From: Hymenobacter sp. BRD67
GTDB lineage: Bacteria > Bacteroidota > Bacteroidia > Cytophagales > Hymenobacteraceae
Direction: 5' to 3'
DNA: 64,000 bases
NCBI RefSeq assembly: GCF_013256425.1
Contig: NZ_CP053906.1
Coordinates: forward strand, 29,614-93,613
The position numbers and the translations under genes are program-made. This document shows, piece after piece, positions 9,559 through 19,440 of the stretch (positions are counted from its first letter, which is position 1; each line of letters starts with the position of its first letter). The notes under the pieces are model-generated. The model was not told the DNA's origin and ran no database searches. It worked only from the letters and a program-made list of their open reading frames with translations.

Positions 9559-12220
9559 GCCGGCAGCGCCCCCTTGCGCTTCTGCTTTTCTTCCACGAAC
9601 TGGTCGACGGCAAAGTCCAGCCGCTGCTCGGTCACGGTGGTATAGGTGGGCCGGCCGTCGGCGTCGCGCACCAGGTTGCCCAGCGCGTCGCGTACCTCCA
9701 CGGGCCGCTGGCGCTGGTAGTGGCGCACGAGCTGGTTGAGGTAGTTGCGCTCGGCCGGCCACGAGGTGAGTACCGCATCGAGTTGGGGCGAAGCTTCCAG
9801 CGCGTAGACCTTGGCTTGGCTGCCCTGCTTAATGAAAAACTCCCGGAACGAGTCGGTGGAGCGCACCGAGCGAATCAAATCCATCTCGTGGCCCGTGAGG
9901 CCCAGCGGCGCCTGCAGGCGGACGAGGGAAGCCTCGTTGGTATGACGCAGGATGATTTTGGTCGAGGAGTTATCAATCAGGGTGTAGCCGATGGGCGAGT
10001 CGATAATCTCCTGAATGCCCTGGGTGATGATGGTGATGCTGCCGTTGGTTTTGCGGATGGTGCGGTACATTGACACGATGAACTCTTCCAGCACGCCCGA
10101 GAGTAGGGCCCAGGCTTCGTCGAGGGCGATGTACTTCACCGCGTCGGGAAACTGCCGGAACAAATCCAGGCTCAGCTCGGTGATGAGCATGGCCACGACC
10201 GGGTAGAGCGTGGGGTCGGTTTTCACCCGCGCCAGGTCAAAGCAGATAAGCGGGTACTGGCTCAGCTGCGCCTCCCGGTTGGAGTTGAGTACCTTGGCGT
10301 AGCGTCCACCCGTCACGAACTCGCCGAGCACGAGAAAGAACTCGTGCATGTCGATGTACTTCATGTCGGTCTGGTACTGCGCCCGCTGCAGGGCCAGCAC
10401 CGCGGCACTTTCATCGGAGCTCTCGCCCTCCCCTACTACTGGCGTTTCAGCCCGCATCCACTGGTCGAAGCGCTGCACGTACTTATAAAAGCTTTCCATT
10501 CCTGGAAACTCCTCGTCGGATTGCCCCAGTCGTTCGTGCTGGTTTAGGTCGTGGTAGTAGCCAGTCAGAAAGCGCGAGAGGATGGTGCGCTCACTCTTGC
10601 TTAGGGCGCGGTCCTTGCCGCCCTTCCAGAGGGCGGCGAGCAGCGCCAGGTGGAAGTTCAGCTTCTCATCCGAGTAGTGCCAGGGCCCGCTTTCGCCTTC
10701 GCGCGGGAGCAGGAAGGGGTTGAACTCAATCGGATTCTGCGGGTCGTACTCGAAGTAGGTGTTCTCGAATTCCGGTCCCATCAGGCCCTGGAACACGTTG
10801 CGGTAAGTGCCGCCGATGTCGATGATAATCTGGCGGGCGCCGCGCTCGTAGCGCTGCACGATGAAATTCCCAAAGGTGTAGCTCTTGCCCGAGCCCGAGG
10901 GCCCGATGACCAGAGCGTTCTGGTTGTCGAGGTCGGTGTTGAAGAGGTTCACCTTTACCAGGTTGCGGAACCGGTCGCAGAGGTACTCGCCCGTGGGCTC
11001 CGGCCGGTACGTCGTGGTCCAGTGAAAGTAGCAGGCCGCCCGGTCGGCCGAAGTGGTAAGCCAGCGGTCCGGTACCTGATAGGCGTTGCCCGGTGCCAGG
11101 CCGAAGAAAAGGGGCAAAGTCAGGTAGCTTTCCACCACGGCTTCGGCCCCGAAGATGGCGCGGAAGGCCGCTGTGGTCTTTTCCACGTGCTCGCGCCGGG
11201 TCTGGTCGTCCACGTCCCAGAGCAGCACCGAGAGGTGCAGGCCCACGACCTGCTTGCTGCCCGAGCGCACTTCGGCCGTGAACTCGTCAATCTCAGCGGC
11301 CCGCAGGTGGTTGTCCTGCGTGGCCAGGAAAGAGAGCGAGTTGTTGATTTTTTTGTCGTTGTCCAGACTCTTAAGCTCGGAGCGCGAGTCCTGAATCAGC
11401 ATGGCCTGCGTCAGCACGTGCGGGCAGGAGAGGAAGGCCGTGAGCGGGTAGAGCATGGGCGAGGTCACCCCGTAGCCGTTGCGCACGGCGGGGTGGGCCT
11501 CACTGCCCTGCCCTACCAGCGAGACAATGCTCACGCGGTTTTCGCCCACGGTGAAGGCGCCCGGCACGTTGCTGATTTCGCGGGTCAGCCCAACGGGCTC
11601 CTGGTCGAACTCCAGGTTAAAGTACTGGGTGAAGACCTGCGGCAGCTGCGTCTGATTCAGCCGGCGGTAGTCCAGGCCCCGAGCCCGCGCAAGCTTTGCA
11701 GCAGCTCGGTGGCGATGCGCTCGGCCGTGTCCAGCGTTTGGACCACGCCGGCAAACGGGTTCTTGGCCAGCTTATCCCCGGCGCGGTTCACCAGGGCACT
11801 GAGCACATTCGGCCGCACCGGCTTGGCCTCGTCTGAGGGAGCGAAGGAAACGAACAGGTAAGCGCGGTGAAACAGGACCAGCCGCTGGGCAAAGTGGGCG
11901 TTCATCTTGCCCTCGAAGTAGCCGGGGCGGTTTTCGCGGCCGGTGCTCTGGTAGGGCCGGTCATAGTACACATCGGTTTTCTGCACCACCGTGCCCACGG
12001 GCAGGGTGCGTAGGGCGCCGAGCAGCGCTGACTGGAGGTTGGCATACTCTTCAGCCTGCCAGCTCTCCATTTCGGGGCATTCGAGCACGAAGCCGACGCC
12101 CACGCGGCCATCGCGAAAGATGACCTTGTCGTCCTGGTAGGCGTAGGCCGGGTGCAGGTCCGCGAATTCCGCCGTTCGGGCTGCGGCGCGGTCGGCCGCC
12201 TTAGCGATGGGAAAGCTCAT
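9555..12220 (-). CDS. traG: Conjugation ATPase TraG (VirB4 family), frame-corrected
   Basis: Motor ATPase of the mating pore, about 888 aa after repair of one base lost in the GGGG run near 11680. The N-terminal VirB4 domain starts MSFPIAKAADR at 12220, overlapping the traF stop as ATGA. The ATPase domain has Walker A VIGPSGSGKSYTFGNF (about 10875-10910) and Walker B KYIALDEAWALL (about 10100-10130), followed by the RKTNGSITIITQGIQEI sensor-like segment. The two pieces join in the conserved order (LLQSLRGLG then LDYRRLNQTQLPQVFTQYF). It is cytoplasmic, bound to the inner membrane. Confidence 0.92.
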
Positions 12221-12546
12221 GGGAAGGGTAGAGAGCGAAAGGCGCGCCGGCTGCCGGCCCGGTCCGGGGCGTCCCAGGGCGATGCGGCGCGGCTGCCGCC
12301 GGTGGAAGGAAAGCCAGCTGAGCAAAAAGCCCGGGGCCGGTGCTTGGCCAGGTAGCGCAGGCCATAAAGCAGCACCACGAGCACTACCAGAATCAGCAGG
12401 TAGAGAAAACGCGGCACCGTGACGACCAGACCCGCAATGCCGATTGCCAGCACAACGGCCAGAAACAGGCCCACTACCAGCCCCAGGTCCGGCAGATTCA
12501 TGCCCAGCACCTGGGCCGGGCGCTCGATGCTTTTATAGGAACGCAT
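12217..12546 (-). CDS. traF: Conjugative transfer protein TraF (DUF4133, VirB3-like)
   Basis: 109 aa. It starts with SYKSIERPAQVLGMN and has two adjacent membrane helices (LGLVVGLFLAVVLAIGIAGL and FLYLLILVVLVVLLYGLRYLA), as expected for DUF4133/TraF. The tail after KHRPRAF may be wrong: adding one C to the preceding CCCC run would give FLLSWLSFHRRQPRRIALG, a more typical basic tail, in a frame that then runs into traG without a stop. Either there is a further missing base or TraF and TraG are fused; I keep the simple reading. It lies between traE and traG, the usual order. Confidence 0.8.
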   Translation of the reverse strand: MRSYKSIERPAQVLGMNLPDLGLVVGLFLAVVLAIGIAGLVVTVPRFLYLLILVVLVVLLYGLRYLAKHRPRAFCSAGFPSTGGSRAASPWDAPDRAGSRRAFRSLPFP

Positions 12547-12558
12547 GGACAGAATAGC

Positions 12559-12977
12559 TTAAGGAGTGACGCCGCCCTGTCCGCCACCCATGGCGCTGGC
12601 CAGGTCTTCCTTGAAGTAGTTGAAGCCAAACCAGAGGATGACGCCGCCCAAAAGCCATCCCAGGGAGCCCAGCGCGTCCGGGGCGCCGCTGATAAACTTC
12701 TGCACGACGCGCACCAGGCCGATGGCCAGCACGATAATGAAGAGCACCTGCACGATGCTGATGACAATGGTTTGCACGCTGCGCAGCGCGCCCACAGCCC
12801 GGCCGCCAACGCCGCTCTGCCCAAATACCAGGGCCGGGAAGTAGCCAGCAGCAGTGTCATGGCCAAGCGTTCCGCGCGGGAAGGCTGATAGGTGTGGCCA
12901 GCGGCCAGCAGACGCAGTCCGCCGGCCGCCGCATGGGCCGCGCCCTGATGCAGGCGCGCGAGCAGGGGATTTTGCAT
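12559..12977 (-). CDS. traE: Conjugative transfer protein TraE (DUF4134), frame-corrected
   Basis: Small VirB2/pilin-like membrane protein. From the ATG at 12977 the N-terminus ends in a signal-like segment (MTLLLATS). One C appears to be missing from the CCC run near 12822; restoring it gives PALVFGQSGVGGRAVGALRS, then VQTIVISIVQVLFIIVLAIG, RVVQKFISG and LGWLLGGVILWFGFNYF. This pattern, with two membrane helices and a GW at the start of the second, is characteristic of DUF4134/TraE. The corrected length is about 139 aa, with a longer N-terminus than usual; the inner MTLLL could be the true start. Confidence 0.8.
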
Positions 12978-13026
12978 GGGAATGGGAATAGGTGAATGGA
13001 AAAGGATGAAAAAGGGAGGATGAGCC

Positions 13027-13518
13027 TCATGCCGTAGCCGGTGTGGCGCGACGGTTCTCAAGGGCTTCGCTCATCAGGGCCCGCATTTTGGCGCGGCGCT
13101 CGGCGGCCGTGAGTTCCACACCCCGGTTGTGCTCATCGGTGGCCGTGGCCGCGGGTGCCGAGAGGTAATTGTGCAGGGCGCCCTCGGGCAAGCGGCCGGC
13201 TTCCGGAGTGGCCTCGACCGCCTCGGCGGGTGGTGGGCTTTGCGCAGAAGCTTCTTCACCCACCATTTCTGAGGTGGGTGATTCAGGCTGGGCGGGGCTC
13301 TGCGGTACGCTTGCCTCCTCAGGAGTTGGTGGTACCACCAGGGGCGCCGGGTGGAAGTCTGCCAGCCGGTAGTGCCGGGTGCGTAGCGAGGGATGATTGC
13401 CTTCGAGTGGCGGTGGGACCACTGCGTCCCCGCCACTGGCCGGCATGGCAAACCGCCACCAGAGCACGCCCAGGGCCGCCAAGAGCAGGAAGAGCACCAA
13501 CCACAGCATCAATTTCAA
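13027..13518 (-). CDS. Proline-rich membrane-anchored protein heading the tra operon
   Basis: 163 aa, unrecognised. An N-terminal membrane anchor (MLWLVLFLLLAALGVLWWRF, residues 3-22) is followed by a long, low-complexity periplasmic or cytoplasmic region rich in Pro, Glu and Ala (VVPPTPEEASVPQSPAQPES) and a short charged helix at the end (TAAERRAKMRALMSEALENR). It is the first gene of the transfer operon, 50 bases before traE, facing the operator at 13557. It resembles bridging proteins of other secretion systems in layout only; it may be a lineage-specific transfer component. Confidence 0.6.
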   Translation of the reverse strand: MKLMLWLVLFLLLAALGVLWWRFAMPASGGDAVVPPPLEGNHPSLRTRHYRLADFHPAPLVVPPTPEEASVPQSPAQPESPTSEMVGEEASAQSPPPAEAVEATPEAGRLPEGALHNYLSAPAATATDEHNRGVELTAAERRAKMRALMSEALENRRATPATA

Positions 13519-13556
13519 GCAGCAGGTCGAAGTTTTTTAGGAGCAATTGCGGCAAC

Positions 13557-13577
13557 TATACGGAGTACTTCCGTATA
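13557..13577. promoter_or_regulatory. Palindromic operator between the tra operon and HTH-like gene
   Basis: TATACGGA-gtact-TCCGTATA: a perfect 8-bp inverted repeat with a 5-base spacer, placed in the 210-base divergent region between the tra operon and the HTH-like gene at 13730. A weaker dyad (ATACC...GGTAT) follows at about 13608-13630. This is the geometry of a dimeric repressor site; the adjacent HTH-like proteins are natural candidates to bind it. No clear TAnnTTTG box was seen here. Confidence 0.5.
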
Positions 13578-13729
13578 AGTTCTGATTTAGGAGAAGTTTT
13601 GAAGCAGCTATACCGAAGCTTTGGGGTATTCACCTTCCGAAGCCGGTGTAGTTAACTGCCCGCAGCAAGCGGGAGTAGTGCACAGGGCTGGCCAGTTTGC
13701 TACCTTGCGCGCCCTCCAATTGCTGCTGC

Positions 13730-14144
13730 ATGAAGACCTCTATTCCCACCCCCCGGCATCCACTCCAGTAGAGCCGGTAAATGCGGGCTTTCCTGACCCT
13801 GCGCTCATTGTTTCCTATGCCACCGTTCTGCGCTATATCCGCCACCGTCTCAACGCCATGCTGCACGGGCAGCTCAAGCCCTGGGCCCAGCAGCACAAGT
13901 TCAACTACGCCCGGCTGATTGAAATCAAGAAGCTAGAGGAGGAAACCCAGGCCGTGCTGCTGCAGCGCCTGATGGCCCACTTCCAGTTTCCTACCGAGCT
14001 GCTGCGCATCATCGTGCACCAGTCGCGCCGCCATTTTTTCATGTTCACCTCGGCCGAAAGCGTAACCCGGTTCAAAGCCGAGCTTAATCTCTTCGATAAC
14101 CCTCCCTTCGACGCTCCGGCGTCCGCCCCCTCATCCCTAACTAG
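13730..14144 (+). CDS. Small HTH-like plasmid protein, paralogue 1 (frame-corrected)
   Basis: Best read as about 138 aa from the ATG at 13730, with one C missing from the C6 run near 13755 and one from the C5 run near 14126. The conserved part is PDPALIVSYATVLRYIRHRL, LKPWAQQHKFNYARLIEIKK and LMAHFQFPTELLRI, followed by HFFMFTSAESVTRFKAEL. The LKPWA..H.FNY..LIEIKK pattern is like a Cro/XRE helix-turn-helix. Two other genes here (14190 and 35308) share the same blocks, so this is a three-member family on one plasmid. I do not know a named family; a DNA-binding regulatory role is inference. Confidence 0.6.
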
Positions 14145-14189
14145 CGGAAAGGCCCTGGAGCCGGTCCGCTCCACGTTGCGCTTTTCTCT

Positions 14190-14584
14190 ATGCCTGTTTC
14201 CGTTGCTTCCCGCCCCACGGCGAAACCTGCGACTTCAGCGGCCTGCCTGGCCCGCCTGCTGCCCGACCCGGCCTTGGCTATTGACTACGACGAGGCCCGC
14301 CGCTACGTGCAGCTGCGCCTGCGTAGCCTGCCCCACGGGGCCTGCGGGCCACCTGCACCGCCTTTGGCTTTCCCTACACGACCAGTGTGGGATTGAAAAC
14401 CGGCAGCCTGCAGCGCGAAGAGTACCGCCTGGTGCAAAAGCACCTGCGCGTGTTCGGCTTCGAAACGGAGCTGGTACGCCTGCCTCTCAACGGCCAGCTC
14501 TGCGAACACTACCTCTTCGCCGACGCGGCCCTGCTTGCCACCCTGCGCGAGCAGCTGGCTGCCCACGAGCAGCTGGTCAGCTAG
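14190..14584 (+). CDS. Small HTH-like plasmid protein, paralogue 2 (frame-corrected)
   Basis: Starts MPVSVASRPTAKPATSAACL at 14190. One G is missing from the GGGG run near 14337; after repair the protein is about 131 aa and reads LLPDPALAIDYDEARRYVQL then GLRATCTAFGFPYTTSVGLK, LVQKHLRVFGFETELVRLPL and CEHYLFADAALLATLREQL. These blocks line up with paralogue 1 just upstream (PDPAL, Y-x-Q/R-RL, L.PxA..., LxxxF.FxTELxR, a short hydrophobic strand and a C-terminal helix). The tandem arrangement suggests duplication. It precedes the primase-like gene by about 85 bases. Confidence 0.6.
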
Positions 14585-14670
14585 CCGCTCCTCCTCCCCC
14601 CTTTCTGGTTTTGATTCCCGCCCCGGATTCCGGCGGCGCGGCTGGTTTGTACCCATTCTTTTCCACTCCT

Positions 14671-16955
14671 ATGCCCGCAACCCCTCCCCGCGCGACAACG
14701 ACCCGCAGGAGCTTGACCGCTTCAAGCAATCCATTGACCTGGTAGACTATGCCACCCGGCGCCACGGCTACGACGTGAAAAAAGCCGGGCCCCGCGGCCA
14801 CTGGCACCAGCTGGAAAAGGACGGCGAGATGCTTATCGTTTCCCGCAAGGGCGACCACCAGGTGTACCTGAACCCCGGCGACGACCGCGATTCGGGCTCA
14901 ATTATCGACTTCGTGAAAACCCGCGAAAATCAGACACTGGGCCAGGTGCGCCAAACGTTGCGCCAGTACCTGGGTGAGTCTGACCAATCCACTACCCCAG
15001 GCTGGCAGGCGGCCCCTTCTCCCCCACTGCCCGCCCCGGCTGCCTACGCGCCCAAGGCCACTGAACCGGCCGACGTGGAAACCGAAGCGGAGCGCCGGGC
15101 CCGCCTCGTCGCGGCCGTGATGGGGACCCACGCTGCTCTTACTGACCGCAGCTACCTGCATAACCGTCACCTCTCCAATGAGACTATCGACAGCCCGGCC
15201 TTCCAGGGGCGGGTATTCACGAGCCAGCAGGGCAATTTCCGCAACACGGCCTTTCCCCTCTACAACGAGCACGGCATCGCTACCGTGGAGCAGCGCAACG
15301 ACGATTACAAGCACTTGCTGCAGCTGCCTAAAACGGGCGTGTGGGTGTCGCACCCCACCGATGGCAAGGACACGGCCGTGCAGCGCCTGGTCGTATCGGA
15401 AAGCCCGGTGGATGCCATGAGCTATCACCAGCTGCACCACCAGGGCGCGCCGGGTCAGCCCAATACGCTGTACGTGGCTACCAGCGGCACCGTCACCGAG
15501 CGGCAGGTCGAGCTGATTCAGAAGCTTATCGACAAGCAGGAGCCGAAGGAAGTGGTGCTGGCCAATGACAACGACGCGGCTGGCCGGCGCTTCAACATGA
15601 ATTACCTCAATGAACTGCAGACCCCACGCCGGGCCCGCGAAGTATCCGGGGGCCAGGTGGCTTATGACGAGGCACCGCGGCCGGTAGAGTGGCACGCCAC
15701 GGCCGCCGGCAAATACCATACGGCTCTGCGGGTGGAGTTTCACCATGCGACCCGCGCCGAAGGCACCGAGCACCTGAGCCAGCTTACCGAGCAGGTGCAG
15801 CAGCTTCGGCTTCAAGCTGGCGAGAATATAGGCCTGGAAGTGCAGCGGGCCACCCGGCAGGAAACCGTCGTACGCCTGGTTGTGCCCAACGCTGACAGCC
15901 ATAGCCTGGAAGAATTGGCCCGCACCTTACATGACCAGCGCGAAACGCAGCGGGGGCAACTGGAACGCGACCCTCAGGGGCCCGGCCGCCAGCCCGAAAA
16001 CTTCCTTCGCGCCGAGTATGCCATCAGCAAGGACTTTAACCGCGACCTGGAACTACTGAGCCAGGGCCTCAGCCGCGAGCAGGTGGCTCAGCAGGCGCGT
16101 GCTGACGAGCTGGCCAGGGAGCAGCAGCGCCAGGAGCGCGCCCGCCAAGAACAAGAGCAGCGGCAGCAAGTCCAGCAGCGCGAAACCGAGCGAGAGCAGG
16201 CCGCGCAGTCCCCCGAAGTCCAGCGTCGCGAGGCTGAGCAGCAGCGCCAGGCAGCGGCCCTCGGTCTCGCGGCTGTCACCGGCGACCCGGCATTGCAGCG
16301 GACCGTGCAGCTAACGGTAACCGAATCCACGCCTGCGGACGAGGCTACGCCCAGCCAAGCCCAGCAGATGCGCGAGCTGCTGCGCATGGCCGGTGCCGCA
16401 GTGGAGCTGCGCGCTGAGACGGACCCCGCCAGTGGCCAGTTGCGCAGTGAGCTTGACGTACGCTACCATCCCCACGCCACTCCCGGCGGCGTGCGCCAGC
16501 TCAGTCAGACGCTCGATGCGCTGGATAAGTCGCCGCTCGTAACCCTCACCGAGCCCGCCGACGAGCAGGCCGAGCGCCGCCGACTGGCCGCACCTCCGGA
16601 GCAATCGGTAACGAAAACGGCCATCATCCGCATCGACGAGCCCGAGCCCCGGGCGGGCGCTACCGGCCACGCCGAAGCCGTGGCGGAGCAGCTACGCGCA
16701 GGGGGCCTGAACACCGGCTCGCTCCGCAGCGCCACCGACCCGGCTACCCACCAGCGCCACAGCGAGATTGAAGTCAGCTACCGCCTCGACCAGCCCAATC
16801 TGGCGCGCGTCAGCGCCACGCTCGACGAGGTGGCCCGCCAGGCCGGGGCCCAAGTGCACGAACACGCCAGCGACCGGGCCGAGCGCCACCGTCTGGTGCC
16901 GAACAGCATAAATGCCAACGCCCTGGCTGGGCGCACCACCGAGCCGGAGCGGTAG
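14671..16955 (+). CDS. TOPRIM primase-like plasmid protein with repeated C-terminal domain
   Basis: About 760 aa after restoring one C to the CCCC run near 14687, which joins the ATG at 14671 (MPATPPPRDND) to the main frame. N-terminal block QELDRFKQSIDLVDYATRRH to the SGSIIDFVKTREN region resembles a CHC2 primase finger but has no cysteines. A DUF3991-like segment (LTDRSYLHNRHLSNETIDSP) leads to a TOPRIM fold with VVSESPVDAMSYHQ (catalytic Glu) and VVLANDNDAAGRRFN (DxD). The rest has three related blocks (about 15690-15895, 16370-16590, 16670-16900) separated by a Gln/Glu/Arg coiled coil. Expected role: priming or processing of transferred DNA. Confidence 0.78.
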
Positions 16956-17371
16956 CATTTAGTCGACGTGCCGTCCTAGGGCCCACTAATACGCCCCGAT
17001 TATATAGTTTTGCAGGAATAGCAAGCTGTCAACCATGCTGGCGATAACTGGTTTTTATTCTACTCGTGCTTTGTTCGGCCTGCTGAGGGCGGCCCGAACC
17101 CCGGCACCCGCTGCCCAACGGCCGCGGCCTATCTCTGAACGTCCGGCCCTGTTTGCGGGGCCTAAGCGAGGGTAAGTCAACTTCCTGGTATGCATCCCGC
17201 CGCCGCGTTCTGCGGTGGCTGCCCGCGGCTTGTCTTCTAGTTCCGGGTCGGGTTGCCATTTCCGGTCCCCACCCAAGGGTGGGGCGGATACCATTTTGCA
17301 TTCCCTTTCAACTTGCCACCCTCGTTATGATATCATCCGGCCACCGGCCCTTTTCTGACTTTTGCCCGGCC
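16956..17371. other. Intergenic stretch without recognised gene
   Basis: 416 bases. Short open frames exist on both strands, but their composition is not protein-like (Arg- and Ser-rich translations) and none has a plausible start context. No strong hairpin or promoter box is seen. Confidence 0.4.
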
Positions 17372-17587
17372 ATGAAAGGCCTGATTTTACAGCTTATTCA
17401 GGACGAGTATCAGCCTTTGCTGCAACTCCCAGCGGCTCTGCCAAGAGAGGCCTGGTCCGAGGCCGTCACCAGGGCCAACCCCATTCTGTTTTACCTCAAC
17501 GACGGCGCACCCCTGATTCAAATTGGGGAAGCCTCCCGCCAGAGCCTGCTTAAATTTCTGAAACAGGAATTTGGCTCCGCGCAGTAG
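17372..17587 (+). CDS. Small hypothetical protein
   Basis: 71 aa, starting MKGLILQLIQDEYQPLLQLP, with a second half SRQSLLKFLKQEFGSAQ. It is predicted to be helical and soluble. It has no recognised domain. A factor-independent terminator follows within 20 bases, which supports a real transcription unit. No similarity to the HTH-like paralogues was evident by eye. Confidence 0.5.
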   Translation: MKGLILQLIQDEYQPLLQLPAALPREAWSEAVTRANPILFYLNDGAPLIQIGEASRQSLLKFLKQEFGSAQ

Positions 17588-17607
17588 CTCGTCCGTAAGC
17601 TCGCTTA

Positions 17608-17645
17608 AACGCCCGATTGGTCAGCCAATCGGGCGTTCTGCTTTT
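17608..17645 (+). terminator. Rho-independent terminator
   Basis: AACGCCCGATTGG-tcag-CCAATCGGGCGTT, a perfect 13-bp stem with a 4-base loop, followed by CTGCTTTT. It ends the small gene upstream. Confidence 0.85.
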
Positions 17646-18074
17646 CACCAGTGGCGGTCCTGTACCCAGTGCGGAGCTACTGCCCGGCGCTAGGTATTTC
17701 GGCTCCTGTTGCCAACGCCTACCCGCCGGTCCGGCACAGGCCGCATCGCTTCCCAGGGGCGGGGTTATGCTACTTCTTTGCCGCCGGTCGCGCCGGAAAG
17801 CCTAACCCCGTCCCCGGTTCACTTAGCAGCCAGAGCCGAGCCCCCTCCCACAAAGCGGCTGTCGGCCGTACCGGCTGGCCGGCACCGCCGGCGGTATAGG
17901 AAGCCGTCATATCGCCAGCCGTGGTTCTGGCGCAAGGGGCGGTAGGGAAGGAATGTTTTGCAAAGTGCAAATAAATCAATAATTGTTGCTTTAAAGACAA
18001 CAAAAATGCTAAAAATTGCGTTTAATAAGTAAGGAAACGGTTTTAAAAACAGTCACTTAGCCCCTTACTCAGCG
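17646..18074. other. Leader region of ardC
   Basis: 430 bases. The first part is GC-rich with no convincing gene. From about 17950 it becomes AT-rich and holds a near-palindrome TTGTTG-CTTTAAAG-ACAACAA (about 17982-18003), which could be an operator or promoter region for ardC. Confidence 0.4.
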
Positions 18075-19364
18075 ATGAAAAAGCAAACCCGCCCCGCCGC
18101 TCAGCCCGTCACCCGCCCCGACGTGTACCAGATTGTAACTGACCGGGTAATTGCCGCGCTCGAAGCCGGTCAGATTGCCTGGCGCAAGCCCTGGCATGCG
18201 GCCTACGGACTGCCCCGCAACTACGTCAGCGGCCGGGCCTATACCGGCATCAATGCTTTTCTCTTACACCTGGTCGGCGGCACTCCCTTCTTTCTCACGT
18301 TTCGGCAGGCTCGCGAGTTAGGCGGCAACATCCGCAAGGGCGCCAAAGGGATGCCCGTGATTTACTACAACGTCACGACCCGCACGGACAAGCAAACCGG
18401 CGAAGAAGAGAAAACGCCCTTTATCAAGTACTACACCGTCTTTTCAGTGGACGACGTGGAAGGCGTTGACATCGTTTTACCGGAGCAGCCCCAGGACCGT
18501 CCTCACGAGCCCCTGGCCGCCGCGGAAGCCCTGGTAGCCAACTGGACCGGCTGCCCGCGCATTGAGCATGGCGGCGCACAGGCTTACTACGCGCCCGGCC
18601 CTGACTTCGTGCACGTGCCCCGCCCGGAGACCTTCGTTAGTAGCGAAGCCTATTATTCGACCCTTTTTCACGAGCTGACCCACGCCACCGGTCACCCTCG
18701 CCGCTTGGATCGTCCCGACCTGGCCGAAGCGTTGCGCCCCAGCGGCCGCGCCGGCTATGCCCGCGAGGAGTTGACGGCTGAGATGGGCGCCGCCTTCCTC
18801 TGTGGCCACGCCGGCCTAAATCCCGCTGCTACGCTCGAAAACACGGCCGCTTACCTGCAGTTCTGGCTGGAGCAGTTGCGGGGAGACAAAAAGCTGGTGG
18901 TACAGGCCGCCAGCCGGGCCCAGCGCGCCGCGGAGCTGATACTTGGCCAACTGACTCCCCAAGATGCGGAGCCCGACCCGCAGCCCACGCCAACCAGCCC
19001 CGCCGGCGCGGCAGGGCTGGTAGCCAGCGAGGAAGATGCTCACCCCGTGGCTGCAGTGGCGTTACCACCCCGTCCGGCTATTCCTACCTTGCCGCTGGTG
19101 ATGTTGGGACAGGAAACCCTGCCTTCTCTGACTACGGTCGTCGTGGCCACGCAGCGCATCGAGCTGAGCCGGCTGCTGGAACACCCCGCTTTCACCTGCG
19201 AGCAGCGCCGCACGGCTACCGGCCGCATCCTGGCCGAAACCGACCCCGCCCGCTTGGGCCGCTGGCTGAGCAACATCATGCAGCGGGTGGCCGAGTGGGA
19301 AGACCACCAACTGGCCGAGGAAGCGCGGCAGAATCCCCACCCTTACCCCGGCGACGAGTGCTAA
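18075..19364 (+). CDS. ardC: ArdC-like antirestriction protein
   Basis: 429 aa. The N-terminal ArdC ssDNA-binding domain is evident (DVYQIVTDRVIAALEAGQIA, WRKPWHAAYGLPRN, YTGINAFLLHLVGG, GGNIRKGAKGMPVIYY). The zincin-like peptidase domain carries HELTHATGH (about residues 199-207) and the third-ligand helix EELTAEMGAAFLCGHAG. The family protects incoming plasmid DNA against host restriction during conjugation. After about residue 290 there is an extra 140-residue proline-rich and helical extension (LTPQDAEPDPQPTPTSPAG; then LSRLLEHPAFTCEQRRTATG) not found in the basic family layout. It is in one frame. Confidence 0.9.
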   Translation: MKKQTRPAAQPVTRPDVYQIVTDRVIAALEAGQIAWRKPWHAAYGLPRNYVSGRAYTGINAFLLHLVGGTPFFLTFRQARELGGNIRKGAKGMPVIYYNVTTRTDKQTGEEEKTPFIKYYTVFSVDDVEGVDIVLPEQPQDRPHEPLAAAEALVANWTGCPRIEHGGAQAYYAPGPDFVHVPRPETFVSSEAYYSTLFHELTHATGHPRRLDRPDLAEALRPSGRAGYAREELTAEMGAAFLCGHAGLNPAATLENTAAYLQFWLEQLRGDKKLVVQAASRAQRAAELILGQLTPQDAEPDPQPTPTSPAGAAGLVASEEDAHPVAAVALPPRPAIPTLPLVMLGQETLPSLTTVVVATQRIELSRLLEHPAFTCEQRRTATGRILAETDPARLGRWLSNIMQRVAEWEDHQLAEEARQNPHPYPGDEC

Positions 19365-19440
19365 TTCCACCGGCGGGGCCGGGGCAGTGGGGAACCGTTT
19401 CCCGGCCCCGGTTTACTGCTTTAACTTCTCCTGACCCTGT

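Noticed and set aside
10650..11861. Long plus-strand ORF opposite traG
   Set aside because: It lies fully inside the conserved ATPase gene, and its translation is low complexity with no domain.
14898..15902. Minus-strand ORF opposite the primase-like gene
   Set aside because: It is the shadow of a GC-rich conserved gene; the TOPRIM motifs on the plus strand settle the coding strand.
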